Shown here piece by piece: positions 22,294-35,000 of a stretch of DNA of 64,000 nucleotides. The stretch comes from Psettodes erumei (Eukaryota > Chordata > Actinopteri > Pleuronectiformes > Psettodidae), in NCBI GenBank assembly GCA_016785225.1, contig JAFBJZ010000939.1, positions 248,001-312,000 of the forward strand, given 5' to 3'. How positions within the stretch are numbered: the stretch's first letter is position 1; each line of letters begins with the position of its first letter. The notes beneath the pieces were generated by a model, which saw nothing but the letters and a program-made list of their open reading frames with translations, was not told where the DNA came from and did no database searches. The position numbers and the translations under genes are program-made.

Positions 22294-24935
22294 AATACTC
22301 TTCTTCTAGGCAACTAAAAAGTAGCTATATGTTTATATCAAGGGAATTTAAGTAAATGCAAAACCTTGCTGATGCACTGGTTCATTGGATTGTATGGAAG
22401 TTCATTCTTTTTTTGTAACACCAAGGATTCCAATAGTCATCATGTATAGTAAGACTGAGAGTCTGGGGAGGGAAGGAGAAAATGATTAATTATCTGTATA
22501 ACACCATGACTGATAAAATGTACAGTAAGTGCCTGTCGGGCAGGTGAAGAAATTGCTTTCTCTATCCTCTCCAAAAATCCGAAAGATAAAAGCTTTGGAT
22601 GGATTCCAAATACACAATATTTTAAAAGAAAATTACAGTTTATTTGGCTAATCTGTTGTTCTGTTGATATAAGAACATTTATATTTGCTGGTTTCTTGCT
22701 CACAAAATGAGGAACAGAGTTTTTGGGAGCACAGACCTGAAAGCAGACAGAGTAAATGTCTTTTACATGTAATGATGAAAAAAAGTGTTTATTTTTATGC
22801 CTTAAGTGTGCAATGTACTGTAGTCTGCATTAAAGAAAGTTTATAGTTAAACTATTTTACCTGGAAAAATAAATGAATTTAAATACATGGTTCTGTACAC
22901 ATACAAACGTATGCAGTGATTTGCTTGCTTGTGTTTGTGCTTGTGACTTGCTTGTGTTTTATGGGATACTTGGATACATGTGTTTACTCTTTAATTGGGG
23001 GGGTTCATGTACTCATAAAACAGATACATGCAGCCACTAAAAGCAAGAAATCAGGGCAAACCTTCAAGGTTCATGATCCAGTATATCACTGGCATAAAGA
23101 CGGCAGCAAGACAAATGCACACCCATTCATCTTCTTCACACTGAAATATTGGTGGATTAGTGGTTGGAACGAGTTTGATAAAATATACATCAGGCTTGCT
23201 GGCAAAGCTTCAAACAGGGCACACTCTCTGTCTGCAGGACAGAAATGAAAGTCAGCTCTTTTAAAAAAAATTTATTTGCTGACCCTTCCTCTATATACCA
23301 TCACCCTGTATCCGCACCGCCTCACACCTCCACTGGGCTACCTGTGTCATGTGTCACGCAAGCCAGACCTTTCATACGCTCATATAATTTTAACAAGCCT
23401 CACACACACAGGTGGTGTGTGGAGAAGAGACAGTGTAGATATTCCTTGCTCCCCCTCTGATGAGTACAGCCACAGTAAAACGGCAGGACATCTTGGTTAA
23501 TGCCCCAGGGTCAAACACAGACCTAATACTGACAATGATACATGACAAGTCCACACTGCCAGAGCAACTACAGGTTCACACAATTACAGCCAGGTTTTAT
23601 CAGGACTTTTATTTATCTCGACTGAAATCAGAGAAGCAGACCATTATTTGAGGCAGGCTGTTTCTGTGCTTGTGATAGTATATCAGCATGAGGCCTCCAT
23701 GTTTTCCAGCTTGCCATTGCTGTAGTAAATGATTTTTAACACACTTTTCAAACTGTGCAGCTTTAACAGCGTATAAAACTTCAACAGATGAAAAATTAAG
23801 TGAACATCAACATTTGACATGTATTAAGAGACTATGGAGACAAGTATTGATTAATAATTCATGGGTTTTAGTAAACTTTGTATAACAGCTGCTGTAACAG
23901 CTTGAGTTTTGATGAAAGCATGGTAAAGTAAAATTATTATTTATATAGTGTGTGAATATATGTTCAGGTTAAATATTTAAGGACACATGAGAAACAACTC
24001 ACACCTAGATTACAACAAATGGTTTTATATATGGATATACGAAACATTTTAACACCATTTTGTTTATGTAAACCATAGGGAATGTAGTTTTGGCTAAGCA
24101 GTGCAATACATTTTGTGGTATTTAATTTCAAAAAGTATTCGTTAAAACCGAGAAATATGTATAATAAAACTACCCTATTTCTTTTAAGTAATCTCAACCC
24201 CCTCCCTCCACATACCAAATCAAATGTTGAAAAATACAATATTAGACACCATGTGACTGCTATAAGAGTAACTTTCCCGGTCAAAGGAATAACAACCCAC
24301 AGCAGAAGAGCCCAGCTGGCATTCAGAACAAAACTCTAAAGTATTAATTCAGACACACATACACACACTCACACACACATACAATTTTCCTTTGATGCTT
24401 CTGATTTGTATTAATTGAAACTAAAAGTAATTAAAACTGAACTGGTTTGTGCTTTCTTCTACTTGCATCTCAATCACTTAACCTTAAAGATCTGCAGCCT
24501 ACCTTGCAAATAGTAATTAAAATTATTGTCCCCCTCTCTCCCAGGTTCTTGTCCTTGAGCTAAGGCTGGTTAGCTTAGTAGCTTCACATTTAGCTGAAAG
24601 ATACAATGTTAGAATGGTATTGATGTTCTCATCACACTCTGGACAAGACAGGGAATAAGTCTATTTCCCAAAACCTCAGGAGCACGACCTGAAAAATGTG
24701 CAGCAGTGAAGACAGGCATGAATCCTTGTAGTGGGAGGAAAACCTAAAGACAAATCAGAATTGCTACTTTACAAAGACAAGCCAGAAAGTGTAATCCAAA
24801 TATTTGCCTGTTTAGATTTAGTTTAGATTAATTTGTATTTGTTGTTTTTAATATTCAGCTCTAACATTGGATTTTGTCCTTGTACTTTTAGCCCTGCATG
24901 GCCCAGTGGACACACCCATGCATGCTTGCACACAG
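22294..24935. other. Unassigned non-coding DNA
   Basis: No gene recognised. Open frames up to 110 codons (22916-23248 plus; 23964-24284 minus) have no identifiable motifs. Short CA runs occur near 23401 and 24355-24380. Confidence 0.5.
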
Positions 24936-24957
24936 ACACACACACACACACACACAC
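24936..24957. repeat. (AC)11 microsatellite
   Basis: A pure AC tract, responsible for the His/Thr and Val/Cys runs in overlapping spurious frames on both strands. Confidence 0.9.
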
Positions 24958-25552
24958 CACTGAGTTGTCTGCTTCTTGTTGTTATAGTTTTTGCTCACTG
25001 CCCAAGCTTTTTGGCCAATGCCGATGCGCCTTGATGCCATTAGTGTTGATTTCATGTGACAGCGATGAAACCGGATAATGAAAATCAATAAGGCAAGCTT
25101 CTCTAAGCCTGCAATTGTCAAGTTTTGTAAAACCTTCTCTTGGCAGAGGCAGGCTATTCTCAGCTGCACATACAAAACGTGCATGTAGGGACGTGGATGT
25201 GCCACAAAAATACCCTCACATGCTTGTTTGCTCACTGCATGTACATGCTGCTGCACAAGCACTATCACTGGGAACTGGATTACCCATGCAACATTTAAAT
25301 AAACTACTACTGGAGAGCTGTGATTTTAGAAGTCAGCCATTTAGTCTGTGAAAAGGTTGAATATTTTTGTATTCTGTTTATTTGCTTTTTTGTTCAATTA
25401 AATTTGTGTTATTTTCAGGCCAGACCACTAATCAAATGTAATTTCAGTGCATTTCATTACACCACATTTTCACCATCTACCCCCATCCCTGAGGCTTTTT
25501 GTTCCACTCTATATTCAACTCTTTTTGTGTTACATTTGCAGACACAGATCGA

Positions 25553-25553
25553 T

Positions 25554-25585
<32 letters not shown>

Positions 25586-25588
25586 TTC
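25553..25588. repeat. (CT)n polypyrimidine tract
   Basis: An almost pure CT run ending in TTTCTGACCCATCAG at about 25599. It would serve as a polypyrimidine tract for the candidate acceptor described next. Confidence 0.85.
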
Positions 25589-25599
25589 TGACCCATCAG

Positions 25600-25761
25600 T
25601 GCACCACGTTAGACAAATTGTATTTATCTGCTTCACATTGCTTCAAATGGAGAGAGCAGAGGAAAATGAGAAAACTAGAAAACAAGATCCAGGAAGATGT
25701 TAGGAAACTGGAACAGCGACGAGCCTCCCTGCCACTCCATCACACCACTGAAGAGTGTTGA
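25600..25761 (+). other. Candidate terminal exon, coiled-coil-like (uncertain)
   Basis: A pyrimidine tract and CAG (25597-25599) precede an open frame that reads ...LDKLYLSASHCFKWREQ then RKMRKLENKIQEDVRKLEQR and ends ...LHHTTEEC before a TGA at 25759-25761. The charged, heptad-like composition is unusual for chance sequence here. The same frame stays open upstream through the CT tract to 25447, which favours biased composition as a partial explanation. I recognise no family, and I see no polyadenylation signal immediately downstream. It could equally be a chance frame. Confidence 0.2.
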
Positions 25762-26131
25762 TTGTTTGGGGACTGGAGAAAGGATGGAGGCTCCTGAACA
25801 CAACATGCCTTGATTCAGTGGCTGGATAATCTCCCTCACACAAACAAAGAACAAATTAACAGACTTTCTCGCAAAGATTGTAAATGCTGCTTTTGATCAT
25901 GAAATCACACTTGACCTTCTTTCTTCTCTCTTCCTCTGAACCTTGAGTCGAATGTTCTGGCTTTGAGGGATGGAGTAATAAATCCCAGGTGTTATTTCTT
26001 TTTTCCTCCTATCTGTAGCTCTCCCCACATCTTTCTTTCTTGCTCAAAGACAAAAATTTGGCAGATGCTGCAGCTCTTAGGAACAGGACAAGAAGAGGAG
26101 TGATGTTTGTTCATCCTCAACCAGAGAGAAA

Positions 26132-26132
<1 letters not shown>

Positions 26133-26170
<38 letters not shown>
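26133..26170. repeat. (TG)19 microsatellite
   Basis: A pure TG tract next to the complex block that follows. Confidence 0.95.
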
Positions 26171-26171
<1 letters not shown>

Positions 26172-26530
26172 TCACAGGGAGGGAGCACTGATCGGCTGTA
26201 TTTTCAGCAGAGGGCCTTGCGTCCTTGGAGGCCCCCACTGACTCATGAATATCTGGGCCCGGCAGCTGACAGTGATTGGCTATTGTGGCGAAGCAAGTGG
26301 CCTTGTCTGTGCTCATTGCCAGCCCGTCCAACAACATACAACAGTAGCCTCCCATCCCACCTCTGACAGCAGACAAGATGGTTTTCAAACCACATGGAAC
26401 AAATAGCAGCGTGGCCGTAATTGTGTGCAGCAGGTTTGTATTAGTTTAATTGAGGGCGATAGTGCGATCATCAGTTCTGTCCTTGGAAAAAGGAAATCCG
26501 TTTTCCAAAGGTTCAAATAACAATAGTTGA
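26171..26530. other. Compositionally complex block, CNE-like
   Basis: After the TG tract comes sequence of balanced composition without simple repeats, including ATGAATATCTGGGCCCGG, CAGTGATTGGCTATTG (containing an ATTGG/CCAAT-box motif) and GGCCGTAATTGTGTGCAG. It has no convincing reading frame (a 103-codon minus frame overlaps the TG tract). Texture of this kind is common in conserved non-coding elements. That is inference only. Confidence 0.3.
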
Positions 26531-27034
26531 GAGAGACATGAGATTTTTGTTAATACATGCAGAGGGATATTTTGGCAAACATGAGAAATATGTAACACAT
26601 ACTCTATTGCATTACATTGGGTTAGAATTTATGGCTCGTTGTGGGTGTGGAAAATTCTGGCCTGGACAAAATTACTGCTACGGGAAAAGTACTTCTTGTG
26701 GTCATACAGTTAGATTCAGTGGAAATGGTGCTGGTCTTTGAAGGACCCCTGAATCAATACATTTAGACGCAATTAACAGGGTTAGAGTTGGCCTTCTCCA
26801 GTGAGGTGATTCGTTAAGTTGTAAAGCAGGAAGCTGGTTTTCCAACTCATGGCAGTTCATGTTCATAGTCACAAAATTAGTCTGCTGCCTTCATGAACAT
26901 GGGTACAAATTGGCCAATTTTTTGGTGAGAGTCAGCATGACTATCAAGCTATTTTTAATCAAAATTATTTTCAGGGAAGTGCTGCATTTATCTAAAGAAG
27001 GCATACAAAGGAGGATGGTGGGCATATAAACTGA
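26531..27034. other. Unassigned non-coding DNA
   Basis: No feature recognised. A 67-codon plus frame (26538-26741) is unremarkable. Confidence 0.5.
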
Positions 27035-27290
27035 CTGACTGTTGACTTTGACACCAGAGACTGGGGTTCACACTTAGGCAACAAAAACACAGTGATTAGG
27101 GTTAGTGAAAGATGATGGTTTTGGTTAAATGTAAATGAACATATTGTGTCTAAATGCCACTGAACTTTTTTCTGTATTATTATTACCAGACAATAATATC
27201 TCCCTAACCTTTAAGTTGTAGTTCAGGTTATTTGAGGTGCAGTTCTATAACAAACTATTGTATAGTCAGTTTAGAAGCTGGAGTTTGACC
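27035..27290. repeat. Interspersed repeat fragment
   Basis: TTGACTTTGACACCAGAGAC, then GTGATTAGGGTTAGTGAAAG, GATGATGGTTTTGGTTAAATG and GTCTAAATGCCACTGAAC follow in order a teleost repeat that reads '...agggttagggaaagatcatggtttgggttaaa...' (recalled). No coding capacity; boundaries approximate. Confidence 0.5.
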
Positions 27291-28989
27291 ACTGAACTCC
27301 CAGACAGAGAGCAGCGTAATGACTCAGATGCTGAGCTATGAACAGGATCAGCACAAACCTAAAACATCCAATATCACTTTAAATGTATGTATAATTAAGA
27401 ATAGTTTCACTCCTCTATCTTACAGTCAGACAGACCTTTCCTTCAACACGAGACTTTCTCAACTGCTGAATGACTGTAGTCCTATGCATAAGCCAACCTA
27501 CACTGCACACTGTCAGCTCTTTGACTGAAAGACTGTGGACAGGGACGATAACAGTAGAGTACAGTAGAGTATGGCTGCATCTTTGTATTTGAAACAGCTC
27601 CATGAAAAGTCCAAACTGAAACAGAACGTAACACAATAACTTTTGAAAGTCTTAATAAGTTAAACCAATGAATAGTTAACTATTTGTTAAATTTGGGTTC
27701 ATTGGCTTGGGTTCTCTGAGTAACCTTCTTACTTAAGTGCAATGCTCAACATTTTTGACTTCCTTAAACTGACTGTGATGACCAGCCCTGGGCACCTTTC
27801 TTTATATTGTAGATGTACATCCTTAAAAACAGGAAACAAATGTGGTTTCTTTTTTTTGAAACGGTTCCATAATGTCCCAAAAACAGCACTGTAGCTTTTA
27901 ACAAACATTACTCAGTAACAAGGAAATAGTGTATTTGTTCAGAGATTATTTCAAGCCATTACTGCATTTGGTGGGGTCGTGAGCATTGATAAGAGGTTTC
28001 AGTGATTGTGTGGCATTTGTTGACAATATGTTAAGATAACAGATCAAAAAGAAGGTATAGAACAGGTAATACTGATTAATTCACTGATTTATTACAGCAC
28101 TTTGACATTTTTAAAAATCTGACAAAATCATCAGGTGAGCACAATAAGTAGGCATGATTGTTATACACAGTTAAAATGATTACATGTTTAATGGATTGAC
28201 TAGAGTCCTCCTAAAACCAAAGATGTATTTGTTGCTCAAATGCAACCTACTGTAATCTTAGTCATCATGTTACCACTCAACCACATGAAAATGAATAACA
28301 GATTTGAGTGCCCCTATCAGTAGTGTATCTGTATTGACTTCAGATTGAACATGCTGAGGACAAGCAGAGAGAGCCAAATGAGACGTTAGACCTTCTTCCA
28401 CATACAAACGATTTCTCTGTAACCTCAGCCCTGCTTTAAATTTGATTCTTCAATAAATCAATACCAACTTACAAGTCAGATCTGGTGAATCAAAATGAAA
28501 ATGCATAAGACTGTCTTCCTACAGCCTGGCTCACTGATAGATGAGTTGCAGTAAGAATGTTGTGTCAGTTTTGGTTGCTGGTGTTTGTGTAGCCTGTGTA
28601 GCTTCTTTGTCTCTACTCTGCTATTTTTCTTAGTTCCTGTGGCTAATTACCCTATTTACTCTTAAACTTACTCCGGTTCTGCTTAAGCACTCAGAGCTCT
28701 CCCTATTTTAGTTTAGCCTTTACTGATGTCATCTCCCCCTCCGTTTCTCCTGCTTGGTTTGTTTATGTTTTCCTCTGCCTCCTTTAGTGATAATGGTATA
28801 TGAAATAAATGTATCTTATTTGCCACTCTGCACCATGGAAACTCCATTATAAGCTGCCAGTGTTGTAGTAGTTGCAGGCCAAATGAGTGTAGCTTCCTCC
28901 TATAAACTGAAGCCAGGTTGGCTGGGTGACTGTGTGAAGAAAGCATAATCCTAAACAGAAGCCCACAGTTCACCAACCACCTGTTAAAC
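27291..28989. other. Unassigned non-coding DNA
   Basis: No gene or recognised repeat. A tandem 'ACAGTAGAGT' duplication occurs at about 27551-27570. Open frames are at most 87 codons and unremarkable. Confidence 0.5.
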
Positions 28990-29690
28990 CCACCTGTTTT
29001 CTAACAGGTTCTCCTTGCACTAATCTGACCAGTGATGACATGTGTAGCAGTATGTCATCATTCAATCGCTGGCTGTCAAGGTTTTGTCCAGAAAACAATG
29101 TGGGCTTCATAGATAATTGCCGGACAGCATCAACTCCACTTTGGATGGAGCAGCTCTCTTCGGGAAATTCTAGATCTAGAAATTTATTAGACACCCAAAC
29201 CCCTGACAATCCAGGATTGAAACCCAGTCTTACACACTTCTCTGCATTTCCATTAGAGCAGCCACCCATCCAAAATTCTATAGAAACTGTGTAAATTAAT
29301 TCAATCCAAAGAAAAGAGAAGAGGAGTTCTTCATAAAAATCTTACATAAGGCTGCTCTCATCTGAATCCCTTGTTGTTAATGATTTTATAACAGATCATC
29401 CTGTTGATTTGTTCTGTATTACTGGAACCTGGTTGCATCATTTAGTCTTTCTCTTTCAACCCAAAAGATTGAGGCAGATGGCCACTCACTCTAAGTCTGG
29501 CTCTGTTTGAGGTATCTTCCTGTTTTTTTTCCTCTCCACTGTCGCCAAGTGCTTGCTCATTGTGGGAACTGTTGAGTTTCTCTCTATGATAAAGTGCTGA
29601 CCTTCACTGTAAAGTGCCTTCGGATAATGTGTGTTTTGAACTGGTGCTGTACATATTAAATTGGATTGGACTTGTTAAGGATTAGAAACA
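28990..29690 (+). pseudogene. L2/CR1-like LINE remnant: ORF1 end, endonuclease start and 3' tail
   Basis: Three consecutive LINE parts are visible. (1) The frame 29040-29294 contains SSFNRWLSRFCPENNVGFID, like the C-terminal part of the SGNH/esterase-type ORF1 of fish L2/CR1-group LINEs, followed by SRNLLD. (2) From about 29353 a second frame reads LLSSESLVVNDFITDHPVDL then FCITGTWL, the start of the apurinic-type endonuclease of ORF2 ('SL.VND.I.DH.LDLFCLTETWL'); the E of the usual TETWL is G here. (3) At about 29460 it jumps to a common LINE 3' tail: AGATTGAGGCAGATGGCC, TGTCGCCAAGTGCTTGCTC, GTAAAGTGCCTTCGG and TACATATTAAATTGG. Reverse transcriptase is missing between parts 2 and 3, an internal deletion of most of ORF2. 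Confidence 0.75.
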
Positions 29691-30449
29691 AAGCTGTAAT
29701 GGGACCAAAATGACCTCATGCACTAATGGGATTTGAACAACTTTCCACCTTCAAATTAGCTGTCATTCACAGCAAAGATGATAGCTAAGATATTTCTCTC
29801 TTCTTTCCCTAAACTTTCTTGTTTTTTTAGCAATTGACCTTGCAATGACTGGCAGCATCAGGCATGGTCTCCTCTCGCATGCTAAAAAATATTAGTCATG
29901 TAAATTCATCTTGCTGAAAGCATTTTGACTACTATGTGTATAAAAGTCAAAGGTGTATATTCTGCGTGCCAAGCTCATTAGCCATGGCTGCAGAGTCTGT
30001 CACTGTAAAACTTTAGGTGGGGTTACTTAAAAGCTCCAATGTATAAAGACATTACTTTCCCTTGTCAAATGGCAAATAAAGCCCAGTTAATCTCAGTAAA
30101 GCCTGTACTGGCCAAAGAAAAATGTGTCAATGAATCTATGACAAATGACCTACATGTTTCTAAGAAATTAAATTTTGGGCCACAGATGCTCTACTTTTTA
30201 AAAACTGAACTGTGTACAGCTTTACACTCTCCAAACATCATCTTTAAGAGATCTGACATTATTTGTCTCTCTCAATTCTACATCCGATTTCTGAAGCTCT
30301 GCAAGACACTGACATGTCCAGCACAGACACTACTTTCTCTCCCTGCTTAGAATATGTACTGCACTGTACATATTTCTATGATGCTGATATGAGCTCATTT
30401 TAGAATTCCAAATACTGAAACATCTTTCCATGAACATTTGGATGCCAGC
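29691..30449. other. Unassigned non-coding DNA
   Basis: No feature recognised. A 103-codon plus frame (30039-30350) shows no motif. Confidence 0.5.
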
Positions 30450-30815
30450 CCACATCAAGATTATTTACTTTGGTCTAGACTGAAATATCTTGCCAGCTAT
30501 CTGATGAAATTCCATACAAACATTCATGGGCCCATGAGGATTTATCCTATTGACTTGCTGATCCTCTGACTTTTCCTCTGGCGCCACCATGATTTGGCAT
30601 GTGTGGTGAAGAAATGCAGTAAATATCTCAGCAATCATTTGATGGATTGCCTTGATATTTACAATACTTATTCAAGGTCCCTTGAGGATACGGTACACTC
30701 TAATGATTTTGGTGACACTTTGACTCTTCTTCTAATGCCACATAGGGTAGATTTGTTTGTTCTTTACTTAAATATCTCAACAACTATATGATGAACTGCT
30801 TTCAATTTTGAAACA
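30450..30815 (+). repeat. Recurrent teleost interspersed repeat, copy 2
   Basis: Ordered phrases TGGTCTAGACTGAAATATC, TTCCATACAAACATTCATGG, CTGACTTTTCCTCTGGCGCC, ATTTGATGGATTGCC and AATATCTCAACAACTATATG follow a highly abundant teleost repeat ('tttggtccagactgaaatatctcaacaactattggatggattgcc ... gacttttcctctagcgccacc', recalled). The unit '(T)GAAATATCT...GATGGATTGCC' occurs more than once within the copy, so the family is internally duplicated. Same orientation as 14630-14790, opposite to 54855-55200. No coding capacity. Confidence 0.7.
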
Positions 30816-33800
30816 AAGACTGATTGTCATCAGGGGATCAATTGTAACAAATACTGTGAACAAGGTAAGCATTATATCGGGTAAACATCAACATATTGTA
30901 TCACTGTGTCATGTTCAGCCTTAGAGAACATGGCTGTAGATTTGTAACTATGTCTCTATCTAATAGTTTTAAAAATAACTAAGAGTCACATGACATATTT
31001 TTAAGTAATATAACATATTATAACTCAGAAGAAGAAGACTGCAGAAGAAAGTCAATGCTCTCTTCCAAACCAATGTTGCATCTGAATATATCCATATCAA
31101 ATTAACCTTATTGATTGCTCCTTTATGTTCATGCAATTGTACAATACAATACTTTCAGGAACTATTCTGCAATGCCAGGAGCTAAGCCTCCCATTATGAC
31201 GACTGGCTGGTCAGGATGCTTTTTAAAATTCTAGCAAAAAGGTAACATGGATGTCACCTGAGAGATTGAAAATTTGACTTTGTTTCTGTTTATTATCGAA
31301 GGCTATCTATCATATGTCGCCACAGAAAAATGCAGTGGGTGGAGTGATTCTATGCTGAGGTCTGTGCTAATGCTCCTTGCTGCAGGTTATGTGGTCAACA
31401 CATCTTCAAATGTTTTAAACTCTCAAGATGAGGGCATGAAATCTCAGAGGAAGTCTTAGCTGCATATTTTTTCAGTAAATTTTTTGTTCTGAATAAGGTG
31501 TGCATTCATCACTGACTCACAGCTGCTGAAAATATATTGTGCCCTGAATCTGTGTCATGTAATTTTTTTTTCGGCTTACCTGTCATTAGCACAATTTGCC
31601 TCAATTGTGCAGACATAAGTCAGTCAAAATAACAAAAGGCATCATACACACAAAGCTACGATGAGGAAAACTCTTTTTCCAGCAACAACTCAGATGTCCT
31701 CTGAGGATAAACAACCAGAAATTCCATAAGAAATCAGAGAACACAAGAAAGATTAATGAAAAAGTAAACACTGCGCTGCATACCCGTCATTCTCAAGCAC
31801 TCCTGCTTTCTGTGCTAAGCAACTCAGTAACTTTAAATATGACCACCAGTTTTCAACAGATTTGTGGTGGAGTGCAGAAAATAAAACTTGACCTCATGAT
31901 CTGCTATTGAAGTCTTGCACTGCAACTCAGCAGTAGAGGGAAACAAACAAGAAAGCTTTGTCTTTGTCTAACCTCAATTTGCTGAAGTCACAGTAAAAGA
32001 GTAGTCTGAGTCTGTATCTTCCCTAATGTGATGCAGTGTATTTCAGTGTAAAAAACAAATCAATTCAAAACAATATTTGGGGTTTGTATTAAGAGGGATT
32101 GAAATTTTTGACGTGTGTGTGTTTAACATGTTTTGTGCAGTACATAGCAATGGATTACTATCTCAGCAATGAATGCCTTCTTTTTTTATTTTCATTTCAG
32201 CAATACATGCAAATAAAAAACTACCTTGTGCCTTTTGCTGCTTTGTATACTGTATCTCTGCTGCCTGTTGGCAAGCACTCAGCTATCACCAGCCTGCACT
32301 GATCTAAATATAAAATCTGACAACTTTTCTTTCTCTGCAGCAATAATGCTGTGATTTCATCGAGCTCCATGGTAATGCATCTGTTGTCAACTCTTGAGCA
32401 AATAAATGCCTTTTGAAGCAACATCATCACAACAAACCTGTGCTTCAAATTGGACTTCAAATAACACAGAGAATTAAGTCCTGAGGGAAAACGTGTTTGT
32501 TTAGAAATGGGTAAAAAGTCATGACAAGATGATGTACTTAAATTCTTGGGTTTAAATCTTGGAATTTAAATTATGCACGTATCCTGATTATTTTCTTCTT
32601 CACCATTCCAAAAGAAAAATAAAAGATCCACTGATGTTACAGAAAAGTATATTGAGCAGGGAAGGCAGCAATGGCTGTACTCAGAGAAGAATTTGAATGG
32701 ACACAACATTATTTGAAGATAGTAGACACTCTTTATCTCCCACTGTCATCAGTTCTCCATCTTCTTTACCTTTCATTTGCATCTTGTTTAAGAGATATTG
32801 TCCTGCAAATCCTATTTCATCTTTAATTCCTCTTTACTGTGCTGTCCCATTTTGGGACTTAATCTGATAGATCTTTTGCTCCAGTGGTCCTTTACTGAAT
32901 GACTGATCAAGGTAATATAGCCAGACTTGCTGCTGATGTGCAGTAGAAGTATGACTGACAGTGGACAGTGACATAATATGACACATGAAGGAATGGCAGA
33001 AAAGATGTAATTTTGCAACAGCTTTGAAAATAGTAATTTAAGTTGTGTTTCTATTGCTCTGGAATTTCTACTAATTATACTTTCAGTTCCATGCTTGCAA
33101 TTTCTTGATACTGTCCACACTGATGAGAGCATTGTCTTCAATTTCAGAGTGTCTCAGGGTCATAGATTTTTCACATTTCAGGTTAAGAGGACAAAGTTAA
33201 GTTACTCTGAGTCAAAAAAAGTAGTTATCATACTAGACAGAAAAGAGTCACTTTCAACATATTGTACATATTTCAAAGGTAAATTATTTTTTGATACTTT
33301 ATAACTTTACATTTTGCCCAAGTTGTGACAGTCCTTTATATCATTAATAGCATTGGGCATATTGAGTTAATTTAATAACTCAAAACATTGCACATTGTCG
33401 GAACACTTAGTAGGAATAAGAAACAAAGGCTGAATTATTATATATTATAGGTCAGTTCCCATTGATTTTACAAGCAAGTAAAAGAGTTGCAACAGGGTTT
33501 CAGTATCGTGAGCTTGGCAGCAATGGTATATGTTTGCAGTGCTAAACCTGCAACCTGTAACATAACCACAGAGAAAGGCAGAGAAACACACATGAACACT
33601 GCCAGCATCCACAAGCCCTCTGCAGACCCACAGTCAACATTAACAGTCTGACTTCACCCTGCTTTGCTCCTTTTCAACAATGCATTTAAACACTAAACTC
33701 ACCTAAGGCTTGATAGATGCAATATATTTGTCAGTAAAAATGTCATTATTTAAACTTCTCTCGGGTGAAGACAAACAAACAAGACAAATACGTTGTAAAT

Positions 33801-34669
33801 AGCGAGGACTGTGGTTCTTTTGGGGGAATCCAGCAAATGTGTTGCATAGGGAGAACATGGCCACTGTGCAAGACTCTCCAATGAGGAAGTCCCTAGTCTC
33901 TTTAGTGTCACTGCATGACTGTCTCTGTCTCGCCTCACTCACAGTTTTGCTAGGTCTCTCCTGCTTTCTCTTTAGTGGCCCCACTTATGCTTTATGATAG
34001 TCTCTCCTGGGCCCTCTCAGTTGACCCCCTCTCCCCGGCCTGTCTCTCTCCTTCATTCTCTTTCACAGTCTGTATATCTCTGTCTCCTTAGAGGACCACT
34101 TTTACCCCACTTACTTTTTATTACACTCTCTCAAACTTCCCCAAAATCTTTCAATTGTTCTCTCTGTCTTTTCTTTTTTTCTCTTTGATCATTCTGTCTG
34201 CCCTCAACATGTCCTTTGGTTGCATTTATTTGTCCTTTGATGCCCAGATATCCTCATTCTGCACTCAGCTGAGCTCCCCCAACCCACCACCCCAATAACA
34301 GCATTTCCCTACACAGGCATACCTTGCCAAAAGTGCTATTACAGGAAATAATGCTGGCTGTTTTAATGGTTAGGGCCTCTAACTTGTAGGCCACTAGTAA
34401 AATACAAAGGATAGGGACAAGTATGTGAAAAACATAGATATGAAAAAATGTTGATACCATCAGGCTTTTATCAATCTTAACATTCAGACCCTATGATGCA
34501 GAAGCATAAAAAAGTCTGTAACATTAATCTTAAATGTCCAAGCTGTTGCCACAGTCCCGCTACATTAGGTCATGTTTTGGACAACCGAAAATAAAGAATT
34601 CTTTCAAAAATAATGTCATGACTACTTTTCACCAATTAACTTCATATTAAGCATGATAAACAAGAAAAA
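30816..34669. other. Unassigned non-coding DNA
   Basis: No gene recognised. 33980-34190 is a pyrimidine-rich block that generates a low-complexity frame. 34500-34669 may be the outer part of the Tc1 fossil that follows (it contains AAATAAAGAATTCTTTC). Open frames of up to 109 codons (32812-33141 minus) have no identifiable features. Confidence 0.5.
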
Positions 34670-35000
34670 CAAGAAAAAAAGCTAAATAAAATCAATATTT
34701 GGTGTTATTACGTTTGCCTTGAAAACAGCATCAGTTCTCTTCAGTTAACTCGAGCACAGTTTTTCAAGGTACTTGGCGGGTGCATCATTCTAAGCATCTT
34801 GAAAAACTTGACGTCTCCTGTCACTTCCTTTAAATCTCAGACTGACTCTGTGGAGACCAAACCTTCTTTTGTAGCACTCCTATTCTTCAGGTGGTTGATG
34901 ATAGCTCAAAAACTATGCCTGCGTATTTGGGGTTGTTGTGTCATGCTGCAGAATGATGCCTGCCTTGTGGTATTACATAATTGGATAACAATTAAATTCC
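34670..35000 (-). pseudogene. Tc1-like transposase fossil, 3' portion
   Basis: The plus strand follows the reverse complement of a fish Tc1-like element. AAATCAATATTTGGTGTTATTACG is followed by GAAAACAGCATCAGTTCTC, GCACAGTTTTTCAAGGTAC, TTGGCGGGTGCATCATTC, then GCGTATTTGGGGTTGTTGTG, TGCTGCAGAATGATGCC and GTGGTATTACATAATTGG. These match in order a recalled consensus that includes '...tgtatgtttggggtcgttgtcctgctgcagaataa...'. The transposase would be on the minus strand. There is a deletion between about 34865 and 34900 relative to that consensus, and many stops. Neither inverted repeat is secure, although 34500-34669 may contain the outer part. A different Tc1 family from those at 15968 and 61376. 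Confidence 0.7.
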
